Below, in pieces: positions 41,497-49,687 of a stretch of 64,000 bases of DNA (positions are counted from its first letter, which is position 1; the number at the start of each line of letters is the position of its first letter). Location of the stretch: assembly GCA_016787665.1 (NCBI GenBank), contig JAEUUC010000007.1, positions 124,001-188,000 on the forward strand, written 5' to 3'. Position numbers and translations under genes: made by a program. Source of the stretch: Cyclobacteriaceae bacterium (lineage in GTDB: Bacteria; Bacteroidota; Bacteroidia; Cytophagales; Cyclobacteriaceae). Under the pieces are notes generated by a model, which was not told where the DNA came from, ran no database searches, and saw nothing but the letters and a program-made list of their open reading frames with translations.

Positions 41497-42933
41497 TTAT
41501 GCTTTAATGTCTTGTAAAAAGTTCTTTAAGGTCTCCATCGAGCGGGATGAATCGCCCGAGATAAGGGTGAGGTTTTGATTTTTGTAGGCCTCCACGTTTG
41601 TGCCGGCCTCGGTCACCAACGCCTTTCCCTGAATCGGTTTTCTTCGGCCAAAGCCAGGCGCTTTCAACAGGTCGAGCACTTTCATGCGCACCCACTGGTC
41701 GTTCACTTTGCCTTTAAAAATCACCGCGCCATCAAATGAGCGTAAATTCTCAATATGCTTTTTGCGCACATCCAGCAGGTCGCCTTCAAAAGCGGGTGTC
41801 AGCACTTTGAACCCGGATTTCTCGATCATCTCCCGAATGGGTTCGGCCTGTTGCGCATCTACGCGGTCGTACACCATATAAATGGAGCGGGCCGCGGCAT
41901 CAGCCGGGCCTTTGCGCACGTCCGACTCCAGTAGTTCTTCGCGCATGATGTTTTTAAAATCTTCGAGCGGGTTTTGCAGAATCTCCGTGCCATCCTGCGC
42001 TTCCGTGTCGCGCTTGATGGTGTCAATGAAAGTTTTTTGGCGCTCGCTGGCATTGCGAAGATTGGGCGCAATCCAGATTAACCGGGCAAAGTCTTCGCCC
42101 CGGGCGCGTCTCTCCGCGGTAATTTCTGTGGCCAGCTGGTTTTGAATATCAACTACCGAGCGGTTAGATCCTTCCGGGATCTCGCCATAGGCCGTGCCGA
42201 TCAGGTGAATGGTGTAGGCGCTGGACTCCATATCCTTGCGTACGACCCGTTCTAACTCCGCGGCTTGCGAGGGAAGCGTGCTGGTGGGTAGCACGATGTA
42301 CCCGTGGCGCTGCAACTCACGTTTGATGATGTTGCGCTGAACGGAGAGGTCGTGGCCGGTTTCCGCCAGGTAAATGGTTTTGCGTTTGAAGATGTTGCGC
42401 GCACCTGTTTTGTTGTCACCTTGCTTGAGCATCAACAGCGTTTCGTGTATGTCATAGGCCAGGTCAACCATTTTCATCCAATACTGCCGCTCGGCCTCCT
42501 CGCTGAAGAAATCCGAGTATTCTTTGATCAGGCCGGTTTCTACGTCCTGCTGGTACATGTCGTAGCCGAGCAAGTCGCGCAGGCGGGGCGGATGTTCCGT
42601 CAGCGGCAGCGGGGCTTTAAGGACTTTGAATATCCGGCCGAAGGGCGAGCCTTGCGATGCCTTGTGGAAGGTTTCGACCGCATCGAGGCAGCGACCGGAC
42701 TGGGCGAAGTCGCGGGTGAGCACGGCTACCATCACGGCTACATTATCCAGCGTGGGCGAGGTGGCGGAATCAAATTCAGATTTTAGCACCACGTTGGGCT
42801 TGGAGCCCAAAACCTGGAAGAGCATCAGCTCCAAAAAACGTTTGAAGTGGCCGACCCAACCGGTCTCGCCCTTTTTTGCGGTTTCGTTGTCTTTCTCCGC
42901 GTACGTAATGAGTACATCGATGTCAAGTGCCAT
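41497..42933 (-). CDS. Protein with three TIR-like domains
   Basis: A 478-residue protein with three consecutive flavodoxin-like/TIR-like modules and no membrane helix. Module 1 (about 1-165) starts IDVLITYAEKDNE and has SGRCLDAVE, in which Glu87 sits where TIR NADases keep the catalytic glutamate. Module 2 (about 185-335, KTIYLAETGHDLSVQ) resembles DUF4062-type TIR relatives; module 3 (about 348-478, SIYMVYDRVDAQQAEPI) is a third. The last two lack a clear catalytic Glu. TIR domains either degrade NAD or bind other TIRs. It starts 1 nt after the upstream gene and precedes the nSTAND gene. Confidence 0.75.
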   Translation of the reverse strand: MALDIDVLITYAEKDNETAKKGETGWVGHFKRFLELMLFQVLGSKPNVVLKSEFDSATSPTLDNVAVMVAVLTRDFAQSGRCLDAVETFHKASQGSPFGRIFKVLKAPLPLTEHPPRLRDLLGYDMYQQDVETGLIKEYSDFFSEEAERQYWMKMVDLAYDIHETLLMLKQGDNKTGARNIFKRKTIYLAETGHDLSVQRNIIKRELQRHGYIVLPTSTLPSQAAELERVVRKDMESSAYTIHLIGTAYGEIPEGSNRSVVDIQNQLATEITAERRARGEDFARLIWIAPNLRNASERQKTFIDTIKRDTEAQDGTEILQNPLEDFKNIMREELLESDVRKGPADAAARSIYMVYDRVDAQQAEPIREMIEKSGFKVLTPAFEGDLLDVRKKHIENLRSFDGAVIFKGKVNDQWVRMKVLDLLKAPGFGRRKPIQGKALVTEAGTNVEAYKNQNLTLISGDSSRSMETLKNFLQDIKA

Positions 42934-42934
42934 G

Positions 42935-45900
42935 TTATGCGTTCTGGGTTTGGGTTGGTTCCGTTACATTTCGAATAATACCTTGCAAAAGATCGTGATG
43001 GCGGGCCATAACGAAATAGAAGTCAATCATGTTGATTCGGAATACGACTGCGCGCTCGGTGGCCTCCAGTTCATCAATGGCAAATTCTTCACCTTCGGCA
43101 AAGACATCGCCATATACGCTGCCTTTCCGTAGCCGAGCCATTTCCTGGCCTTTCCAATTCATCTTAACCTCGCCATGCGCTACGATGATGATCGGGGCGT
43201 GACCATCGGCTGGGTTGATCATCAGCTTATCGCGGGTGTTGAGGGTATGAGGCTGAATCTTGTCCACCAGGTCGCTGAGCAATACGCCCGGGATATTCCG
43301 GAATGCTCTCAACTCCTTAATGAACATTACCATTTCGATACCCAGGAAGAATCCATCATCCAAACCTTCCAGCAGCCGGTTGTTTTCGATGGCATTGTCC
43401 ATGAAGCGTTTGTCGCGGGCCGGTACGCGGTCGGAAATGGTCTGGTACGTTTGTTTGTCTTTATTATATATCACCCAGGCAGCCACTTCCTGCAGCAGGC
43501 GATCCTGGTTAAACATCTGGCCAATCAAACCCCGGCTTACACGGAAATCATCCAGGTAAGCGGTTGCGTGAATAGCGCACGCTTTGGTCCAGCGGTTGCT
43601 GTAATTGAAATCGCGGTTTAACACGTAGTTGATTACTTGCACCGGATTATAATTCTCGCGCGGGAAGTACACTTGCAATTTCTCCAGCTTGTCGCTGGTG
43701 GCCGTATCGTCCAGCAACGGCACCAACTTTGGCTTCAGGTCGTTATCGAGGAACAGGTCAAGCAGTTCAAGTGCATACTGGATGCTATCGGCCGTTCCCA
43801 ACTGAATATTCTCGCGTACCAGTTGCACCGACTGCGGATCATACAACAAGGACAGCAAGAGGCTGATCTGATCGTAGTTGTCACGAATTTCATCGCGTAC
43901 CGCATCGCGCAGGTAAAAGAATTTCTCCTCGTCTGGCAACTCCTCCAGGGCCACGAGGTTCCAAAGCGTCTTGCTCATTTCATGATCGAGCAGGTCTTTG
44001 ATTACCAGCACTTCCCGGCCTTTGGCCTGGTAGTTCATGTAGCGCAGCGAGTAGAGGATTTGCTTCACAATCCGCTTATCGGGATAGTCCGCTTTCTTCC
44101 ACAACAAGCTCAACCCTTCTTTGCCACCGATATGCCCCATGATCTGCACGATCTTCATCATGACCAGATCACTCTGTCCTGATTTATGGAAAGCGGCTTC
44201 CAAAACTTGCAGGGCGGGTTCACCGGCCTCCTTCAATGCTGCCGAGGCGGCATGGCCGTAAATCGGGGAGGCCAGCATTTCAACAAGCACCGGCCATGTT
44301 TCGGATCGTTTAACCTTGCGGGCGGTGGTCAGGGCCTCGGTTCTCACTTTTTGGTCCGCATCGCGCAATAATTCCAGTAGGATGAAGATGGTCTTGGGAC
44401 TCATCATCGTACGCAGCAGTTTGGCCGCCAGGATACGGTCCGTTTGCTTCACCGACTTGCTTAGCTTCATCAGCTTGTCGGCCGAGATGGAGAGTAAGTC
44501 GGTGTCATCACTGGCACCGGCTGCCTGTTGGGCAAGTCCACGGGTGAGTGACTCCTGGCCAAAGCCGTATTCCTGAATTTTTTCGCGGGCAAACTGGCGC
44601 ACTTTTTTCAAATCGCTTTCGGCCAACTCCAGCAGAGACGACTCGAACCGGGCAGGCTCCAGTTTCTCCATTAATTTGAGTCCGTACACCACTTTGTCCT
44701 CGGCTGAGCTTTTAATTTCTTTCTGAAGCACGCTGTCCATCGTGAATTCCCGGACCACGTGCGAGGCCACGGCATCTTTGTTTTTCAGAAGAGAACCCTG
44801 GAGGGTATCCTTGTACCCATTGTACATTTTATTTACCACGAAGTACCACAGACCCAGGATGGGCAAGGTAAACGCGGTAATAGACAATAAATTAAAAATG
44901 TGGAACTGGTTGATGAGCACAATCAAGCCACCGGCCAGCGTAACCGCCACGGCTGTTACCAAACCCTCCAGTTTGGTTTGGGCATCAATCTTGTATCCGG
45001 AATCGATCGGGATATAGTAAAATTTGAATGTCGGGTTGTCCAGCGCATCGCGGAGAGAGTTGATAAACAACTTACTCATCGCCACCATGATGAAGAAGTA
45101 AATGAAATTCTGGCCGCTGCTTGCTTCAAAACCAAACACGGAACCGAGTGCGAGGGCGCCCAGCGTAAAAATGCCGAGCAGAAGAGGGTTTACAATCAAG
45201 GATACGCGTAGGCCGTAGTCTTGGTTAAGGCGATCGGTACCAAAGAGGCCAAAGAAGAAGCCGAAGATTACGATTGTTCCTTCAAAGTAGGCGAGAAACG
45301 AGGGGAGAAACTCGGCCTTGTCGCCAGAGTAAAAAGAGGTTACGGTGTTGAAAAAGGAGTAATCGATAAACCGGAGGGCTGTGATGCTGGTAATAATAAA
45401 CAACGCCATGACCAAGATATACCGGTTGCCGACAAACTGCCCGATGGAAAACTTACTCATGCCGCGGTCCGTGTTCACCAGGTGCCCACCCTGAGCCAGG
45501 TAGCGATTGGCCAACACTACAAAAAGAACGAGGAACAGCACCAGGCTGACTAGTCCAATGGTATATAGAGTGGTAACGGTTACCCCCGGAATGATCAGCA
45601 ACAGCGGGATAGCAAAAAAGGACAAAATTGAGGCAATTGTCATCCCCATGTCCACGCTTCCACCCAGTCGCTTGGCTTGCCGAACGTTAAACATTCGGTT
45701 GAAGGCACCCCAGAAAATAAGCTGGGTAACAAAGGTGAACGGTAAGATCAGGGCAAAGCCGAAATAATACAGATTCTTATGGTCAGCCACGAACGCCTCA
45801 CCAAATTCAATAAAGGCGGCAAAGGCAACGATAATGCAGAGGTTGAGAATGGCCAGGACGCTAAATGGGATTCGCCCCTGGAGGAAATTGTAGATCAGGG

Positions 45901-46105
45901 TGGATACAATTCCCAAACCACCTGACACGGCCAACGCAATGGGCAGATCGACCCCCTCATCAAATTCCCGGAGAAAAAGCGATTGAGACGCCACCGTAAA
46001 CGTGGCCATAAACAAACCCATGAAGAAACTGATGGCCAGCAATAAACTTACCGGGCCCGTTTCCTGGGCTTCAACGTCAAGAGCTTTCCAAAGTCGGTTC
46101 AACAT
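42935..46105 (-). CDS. Nucleotide-translocase-like membrane protein fused to HEAT repeats and a cNMP-binding-like domain
   Basis: A 1,056-residue fusion. Residues of about 15-430 hold twelve hydrophobic segments resembling the ATP/ADP translocase (Npt/TLC) branch of the major facilitator fold. Residues of about 470-730 are HEAT-like helical repeats (DQKVRTEALTTARKV). The C-terminal 110 residues, with LMINPADGHAPIIIVAHGEV and RLRKGSVYGDVFAEG, look like a cyclic-nucleotide-binding beta roll without the usual phosphate-binding Arg. The ATG at 46105 is preferred over a TTG at 46117. It is the first gene of the operon; no clear promoter was seen in the 134 bp upstream. Confidence 0.8.
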   Translation of the reverse strand: MLNRLWKALDVEAQETGPVSLLLAISFFMGLFMATFTVASQSLFLREFDEGVDLPIALAVSGGLGIVSTLIYNFLQGRIPFSVLAILNLCIIVAFAAFIEFGEAFVADHKNLYYFGFALILPFTFVTQLIFWGAFNRMFNVRQAKRLGGSVDMGMTIASILSFFAIPLLLIIPGVTVTTLYTIGLVSLVLFLVLFVVLANRYLAQGGHLVNTDRGMSKFSIGQFVGNRYILVMALFIITSITALRFIDYSFFNTVTSFYSGDKAEFLPSFLAYFEGTIVIFGFFFGLFGTDRLNQDYGLRVSLIVNPLLLGIFTLGALALGSVFGFEASSGQNFIYFFIMVAMSKLFINSLRDALDNPTFKFYYIPIDSGYKIDAQTKLEGLVTAVAVTLAGGLIVLINQFHIFNLLSITAFTLPILGLWYFVVNKMYNGYKDTLQGSLLKNKDAVASHVVREFTMDSVLQKEIKSSAEDKVVYGLKLMEKLEPARFESSLLELAESDLKKVRQFAREKIQEYGFGQESLTRGLAQQAAGASDDTDLLSISADKLMKLSKSVKQTDRILAAKLLRTMMSPKTIFILLELLRDADQKVRTEALTTARKVKRSETWPVLVEMLASPIYGHAASAALKEAGEPALQVLEAAFHKSGQSDLVMMKIVQIMGHIGGKEGLSLLWKKADYPDKRIVKQILYSLRYMNYQAKGREVLVIKDLLDHEMSKTLWNLVALEELPDEEKFFYLRDAVRDEIRDNYDQISLLLSLLYDPQSVQLVRENIQLGTADSIQYALELLDLFLDNDLKPKLVPLLDDTATSDKLEKLQVYFPRENYNPVQVINYVLNRDFNYSNRWTKACAIHATAYLDDFRVSRGLIGQMFNQDRLLQEVAAWVIYNKDKQTYQTISDRVPARDKRFMDNAIENNRLLEGLDDGFFLGIEMVMFIKELRAFRNIPGVLLSDLVDKIQPHTLNTRDKLMINPADGHAPIIIVAHGEVKMNWKGQEMARLRKGSVYGDVFAEGEEFAIDELEATERAVVFRINMIDFYFVMARHHDLLQGIIRNVTEPTQTQNA

Positions 46106-46239
46106 AGGTAGAGGCAAAGAGTCGTCTAAAATTCACACAATTTGACGAGAATTCCTATTCAACCTACGCTTTTGGATAATCAAATGACGTACTGATTTGT
46201 AGTCAGTTACGATTTGTTATCGAAATTTAACCTAGCGGT

Positions 46240-47430
46240 CTACCGATTTTTTGGAAAAAGTAGCGAGCTGTCGCCATAGCTCAGGAAGCGATAGTCACCA
46301 TCCAGAGCAGCCTGGTAAATCGCGCGCCAATCCTCACCCACAAAGGCAGCAATGAGCAAAAGCAGGGTGGAAGCCGGCTGGTGGAAATTGGTGATCAAAC
46401 CCCGGCATACCCGAAACTGATATCCGGGCATGATGTAGATGGCCGTGCTGCCCGTGATTCGATCAACTCCCTGGCTCGCCATCTTTTTCAGCACGGCCTC
46501 AAGGGCAGTTTCACGGGGTAAAATGCTGGGGCGCTGGTAGGGCTCATTCTGAGCAATTAAGAATGGTGCGTCCGGGTTATCAATGAGCTTCACTCCATAC
46601 CAATACAAACTCTCCAGCGTGCGCATGCTGGTGGTGCCTACGGCCACAACGGGGCCGTTAGCGCTCAGTAGATTTTCAATGTTTGCCCGACTTACGATTA
46701 CCTGCTCGGCATGCATTTGGTGTTCCGCAGCATTGGCCACCTTTACCGGTTGAAAGGTACCGGCACTGACATGAAGGGTGAGGAAGTCTCTTTGGATCGA
46801 CCTTTCGTCTAGTGCGCTGAAGACCCGATCGGTAAAGTGAAGGCCGGCTGTGGGCGCTGCCACGGCCCCGGCCGCTTGCGAGTATACAGTCTGGTAGCGC
46901 TCTTGATCAATGTCCTCTGCATCGCGATGCAAATAGGGCGGCAGGGGGATCTTGCCCGTCTCCACCATCACTTCGGAGAACGTCAAGTGTTCCGGTGTCC
47001 ACCGCAGCGTCACCCACTGCTTTTCGGCATCCGCCAACGTGGCCTCGAGAGTAAGCGTTTGGTGTTGAAGACTAAGGCGCGTGCCTACCGGCCAGCGCTT
47101 CAGGTTACCGATGGCGCAATGCCAAGTGGCCTCACCGGTTACTTCCATGGCCTGCTGCACCAGTGAAGCCGGAGCCACGGGATCGAGGAGGAATACTTCG
47201 ATTAAGGCCCCCGTTTCCTTCTTGAAATGGAGCCGTGCGGGTATCACTTTGGTGTCGTTGAAAAAAAGTATGGACTTGTCGGGCAGGCTCGCAGCCAGGT
47301 CGGAAAACTGTCGATGGGTAATCTGGCCGTTTTGGTAAACCAACAGTTTCGATTGATCGCGTTCGGTCAGGGGGTAACGGGCAATTTGTTCGTCCGGAAG
47401 GTGATAGGTGTAGTCGCTGAGCGAAATCAT
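46240..47430 (-). CDS. queA: S-adenosylmethionine:tRNA ribosyltransferase-isomerase
   Basis: A 396-residue QueA, which transfers the ribosyl moiety of SAM to preQ1 in tRNA to give epoxyqueuosine. The family start is SLSDYTYHLPDEQIARYPL; the later blocks AAPTAGLHFTD, HVSAGTFQPV, VGTTSMRTLES and TNFHQPASTLLLL are all present. The frame is open to 47487, but the ATG at 47430 matches the family start. A -7 element ends 6 nt before it, so the transcript may be leaderless. Confidence 0.96.
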   Translation of the reverse strand: MISLSDYTYHLPDEQIARYPLTERDQSKLLVYQNGQITHRQFSDLAASLPDKSILFFNDTKVIPARLHFKKETGALIEVFLLDPVAPASLVQQAMEVTGEATWHCAIGNLKRWPVGTRLSLQHQTLTLEATLADAEKQWVTLRWTPEHLTFSEVMVETGKIPLPPYLHRDAEDIDQERYQTVYSQAAGAVAAPTAGLHFTDRVFSALDERSIQRDFLTLHVSAGTFQPVKVANAAEHQMHAEQVIVSRANIENLLSANGPVVAVGTTSMRTLESLYWYGVKLIDNPDAPFLIAQNEPYQRPSILPRETALEAVLKKMASQGVDRITGSTAIYIMPGYQFRVCRGLITNFHQPASTLLLLIAAFVGEDWRAIYQAALDGDYRFLSYGDSSLLFPKNR

Positions 47431-47436
47431 GGCGCA

Positions 47437-47444
47437 CAAAAGTA
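47437..47444 (-). promoter_or_regulatory. Promoter -7 element of queA
   Basis: TACTTTTG on the minus strand matches TAnnTTTG; only 6 nt separate it from the queA ATG. It faces the menC element 13 bp away. Confidence 0.55.
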
Positions 47445-47457
47445 CGGTTCGGCATCC

Positions 47458-47465
47458 TATCTTTG
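47458..47465 (+). promoter_or_regulatory. Promoter -7 element of menC
   Basis: TATCTTTG matches TAnnTTTG and ends 5 nt before the menC ATG at 47471. No -33 element is obvious. Confidence 0.5.
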
Positions 47466-47470
47466 TTTCG

Positions 47471-48562
47471 ATGTTTAAGGCCAGCATCCACGAGCGCGAC
47501 CTGAAGTTTTCGTTTGACGCGAGAACCTCCCGTGGGGCTATGAAAAGTAAGAGGTCGTGGTACCTGAGCTTGATCGATCAAAAGCAACCCGACCGCGTGG
47601 GGTATGGCGAATGTGGGCCATTGCCCGGACTAAGTCCGGAGCTTGAGCAAGTCCCGGCTGAGATGGAAGAGGCCGCTCGTTGGGTTGAGCAACAAGACCC
47701 GGCTGACGTGTCAACAGCCGAAGCGGTGATGCGGCTGCTGGCGGGTTCAACCTGGAGTTCGTCTGTGCGGCTGGCACTTGAAATGGCGCTGCTGGATTGG
47801 TTGAACGGTGGCCAGCGCCTGGTGTTCCATTCCCCCTTTGCCACCGGTGATCCGGTGCCGATCAACGGGCTAATCTGGATGGGTGGCGTAGACTTCATGC
47901 TTCAACAGGTTGAAATCAAGATTCGCGATGGGTTTACCTGTGTGAAGCTTAAGGTGGGGGGAAATGATTTTGAGAAGGAATGTGATGTGCTGCAATACAT
48001 CCGCAGGAAGTACTACAAGCAAGACATCATCATCCGCCTGGACGCCAATGGGGCCTTTAAACCCGAGGATGCGCCCTACAAGCTGAAAGAGCTCTCGCGG
48101 TATGGCATTCATTCCATTGAGCAGCCGCTCAAAAAGGGGTCGCCCGCGTTGGCCGAATTGTGCGCCCAGTCTCCCATTCCTATCGCTCTGGACGAAGAGC
48201 TGATCGGGGTATCGCGTGAGCAAAAGGTATCGCTGTTGGATCAGCTCAAGCCTACCTATTTGGTGTTGAAACCCAGTCTGCATGGCGGCTTTGCCGGCTG
48301 CCGCGAATGGATCGCGCTGGCCGAGCAGCGCGGCATGGGGTGGTGGATTACCTCAGCCCTGGAGAGCAATGTGGGGTTGAATGCGATCGCACAATTTGCT
48401 TCTCAATACCCGCTCGCCCTGCCACAGGGGCTTGGTACTGGTGCTATCTATGAAAATAATATCCCTTCTCCGTTGCTGGCGGAAAAGGGATATCTGACAA
48501 AGCGGGGGTGGGATGAGTGGGATCTTTCCGTCATCGCGAACGCGCCTACTGCTGACTCCTAG
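47471..48562 (+). CDS. menC: o-Succinylbenzoate synthase
   Basis: A 363-residue enolase-superfamily enzyme that dehydrates SHCHC to o-succinylbenzoate in menaquinone synthesis. The catalytic and metal residues are visible in VKLKVGG (Lys), IIRLDANGAF (Asp), SIEQPL (Glu) and IALDEEL (Asp), with the second lysine in YLVLKPS. The start at 47471 is chosen because MFKASI begins the family's N-terminal strand; the frame is open to 47429. It lies apart from the other men genes and overlaps the convergent DUF2807 gene by 17 bp. Confidence 0.93.
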   Translation: MFKASIHERDLKFSFDARTSRGAMKSKRSWYLSLIDQKQPDRVGYGECGPLPGLSPELEQVPAEMEEAARWVEQQDPADVSTAEAVMRLLAGSTWSSSVRLALEMALLDWLNGGQRLVFHSPFATGDPVPINGLIWMGGVDFMLQQVEIKIRDGFTCVKLKVGGNDFEKECDVLQYIRRKYYKQDIIIRLDANGAFKPEDAPYKLKELSRYGIHSIEQPLKKGSPALAELCAQSPIPIALDEELIGVSREQKVSLLDQLKPTYLVLKPSLHGGFAGCREWIALAEQRGMGWWITSALESNVGLNAIAQFASQYPLALPQGLGTGAIYENNIPSPLLAEKGYLTKRGWDEWDLSVIANAPTADS

Positions 48563-49286
48563 TTCGGATGTCCGGCCGTCCGAAGACGATGCCTTTCTGT
48601 ACAAAACCTCCGCCCGACAGTTCGACCTGAGGCTCGCCAAAGGAGGTGAGCAGAAGTTCATGAGACGCAGCAACGCGTAAACGTCCTTCACCATAAATGA
48701 CGGCTGCTACATCGGTACTTCTGACGTTGCGCGTGTCAATCTTGTTTTCGCCATATAATCTGTATTTCTGCTGGTCGATCTGCCCGCTCCGAATCGCCAG
48801 ATTGTTTTGCCCGTAGAGGCAAGCCTTAAAAAAGGAGGCATGCAGAGCCGGCAGGGTGATTTGCGCCTGGCCGTAGGCCTTCAACTTGAATTTCTTCGTG
48901 TCCAGGGAATCAAGAAAGGTAACTTCCTCTTCCCCGCGAACCTGGAGTTTTTCGAGATGGCGGTAAGTGACATAGGCCGTTACTGCGACCCCCTTGTAAA
49001 CACTCACTTTGGGGCCGTTTTCGGAAACCCGCCTGCGCTTGTCCACGATTCGCGCATCTTCAAGGTAAATGGCCAGCTTTTCGCCTTGCTTTTCAATTCG
49101 AATTCGGGAGGCGTCCACACCGGAGTACTTAATCGTGACAGACTCCTCGGTACCCCGTTGAAGAACGAGGTTTACTTTTGGTGAAACCACCAGTTTCGAG
49201 AATGAGCCGGGCTTGCGGATTATCTCCTGGTTTTGGCCGTAGCTCATGGCGGAAAGAAGAAACAGGAATGCAAAAAGGGTCTTCAT
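48546..49286 (-). CDS. DUF2807 (GIN domain) exported protein
   Basis: A 246-residue protein with a signal peptide (ending near SYGQ, residue 18) and a repetitive beta-rich body typical of the DUF2807 head/GIN domain: GSFSKLVVSPKVNLVLQRG at the N-terminus and a series of KLKAYGQAQITL / KYRLYGENKIDTRN turns. The fold is a right-handed beta helix; function is unknown. It is transcribed away from the regulator cassette. Confidence 0.88.
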   Translation of the reverse strand: MKTLFAFLFLLSAMSYGQNQEIIRKPGSFSKLVVSPKVNLVLQRGTEESVTIKYSGVDASRIRIEKQGEKLAIYLEDARIVDKRRRVSENGPKVSVYKGVAVTAYVTYRHLEKLQVRGEEEVTFLDSLDTKKFKLKAYGQAQITLPALHASFFKACLYGQNNLAIRSGQIDQQKYRLYGENKIDTRNVRSTDVAAVIYGEGRLRVAASHELLLTSFGEPQVELSGGGFVQKGIVFGRPDIRTRSQQ

Positions 49287-49341
49287 AGGCTTGTTGTTTT
49301 ATGCCAGACAAACCAGCCGGGCCAACCCCCTAGTCCACGGA

Positions 49342-49410
49342 TCTAAAATTTTTAGCTAATATTTTTTGGATTTGACGCTCTAGACCCCGTATTTGGCTAA
49401 AAATATTAGC
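49342..49410. promoter_or_regulatory. Cluster of palindromic operator-like sites
   Basis: TCTAAAATTTTTAGC (49342-49356) and GCTAAAAATATTAGC (49396-49410) match at 12 of 15 positions and each has inverted arms. A third, half-conserved copy, GCTAATATTTTTTGG (49355-49369), overlaps the first in inverse orientation. The right site ends 1 nt before the ATG at 49412. The sites sit ahead of a LexA-like regulator, so they are likely its operators (inference). Confidence 0.6.
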
Positions 49411-49411
49411 A

Positions 49412-49687
49412 ATGGAGCCCAAGATCAAGCTGCAGTCGAAGAAATTGCCCTCCGGGCGGTACCAGATCCATTTCTCCACGACTGGTCCGGAAGGCGATTG
49501 GTATGGGTATTTGCTGGCCGAACCACGGACTCCGCTCCAGGAGGTGGTTATGAAAATCAGCCGGCACGTGGGGGCTGCGGCCAGTCCGGACAGGTACTTC
49601 CAACCGAATTTGTTCTCGCTACGAAGCCGCGAGGTTCGGGCGAATCGTATCTTCCTGTTCAAACGCAAATACCATGAAGCAGCCTAA
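49412..49687 (+). CDS. Small protein of unknown function paired with the S24 regulator
   Basis: A 91-residue soluble, basic protein. No family is recognised. It opens with PKIKLQSKKLPSGRYQIHF and has a core like VVMKISRHVGAAASPDRYF, with a Lys/Arg-rich tail. It is directly downstream of the palindromic sites and overlaps the regulator gene by 14 nt, so both are one transcript under the same control. It could be an accessory regulator or partner; nothing in the sequence settles this. Confidence 0.7.
   Translation: MEPKIKLQSKKLPSGRYQIHFSTTGPEGDWYGYLLAEPRTPLQEVVMKISRHVGAAASPDRYFQPNLFSLRSREVRANRIFLFKRKYHEAA

Noticed and set aside
46106..46239. Promoter for the six-gene operon in the 134-bp gap before 46105
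   Set aside because: No TAnnTTTG match was found on the minus strand at a sensible distance; the nearest word (ACTCTTTG) misses two fixed bases.
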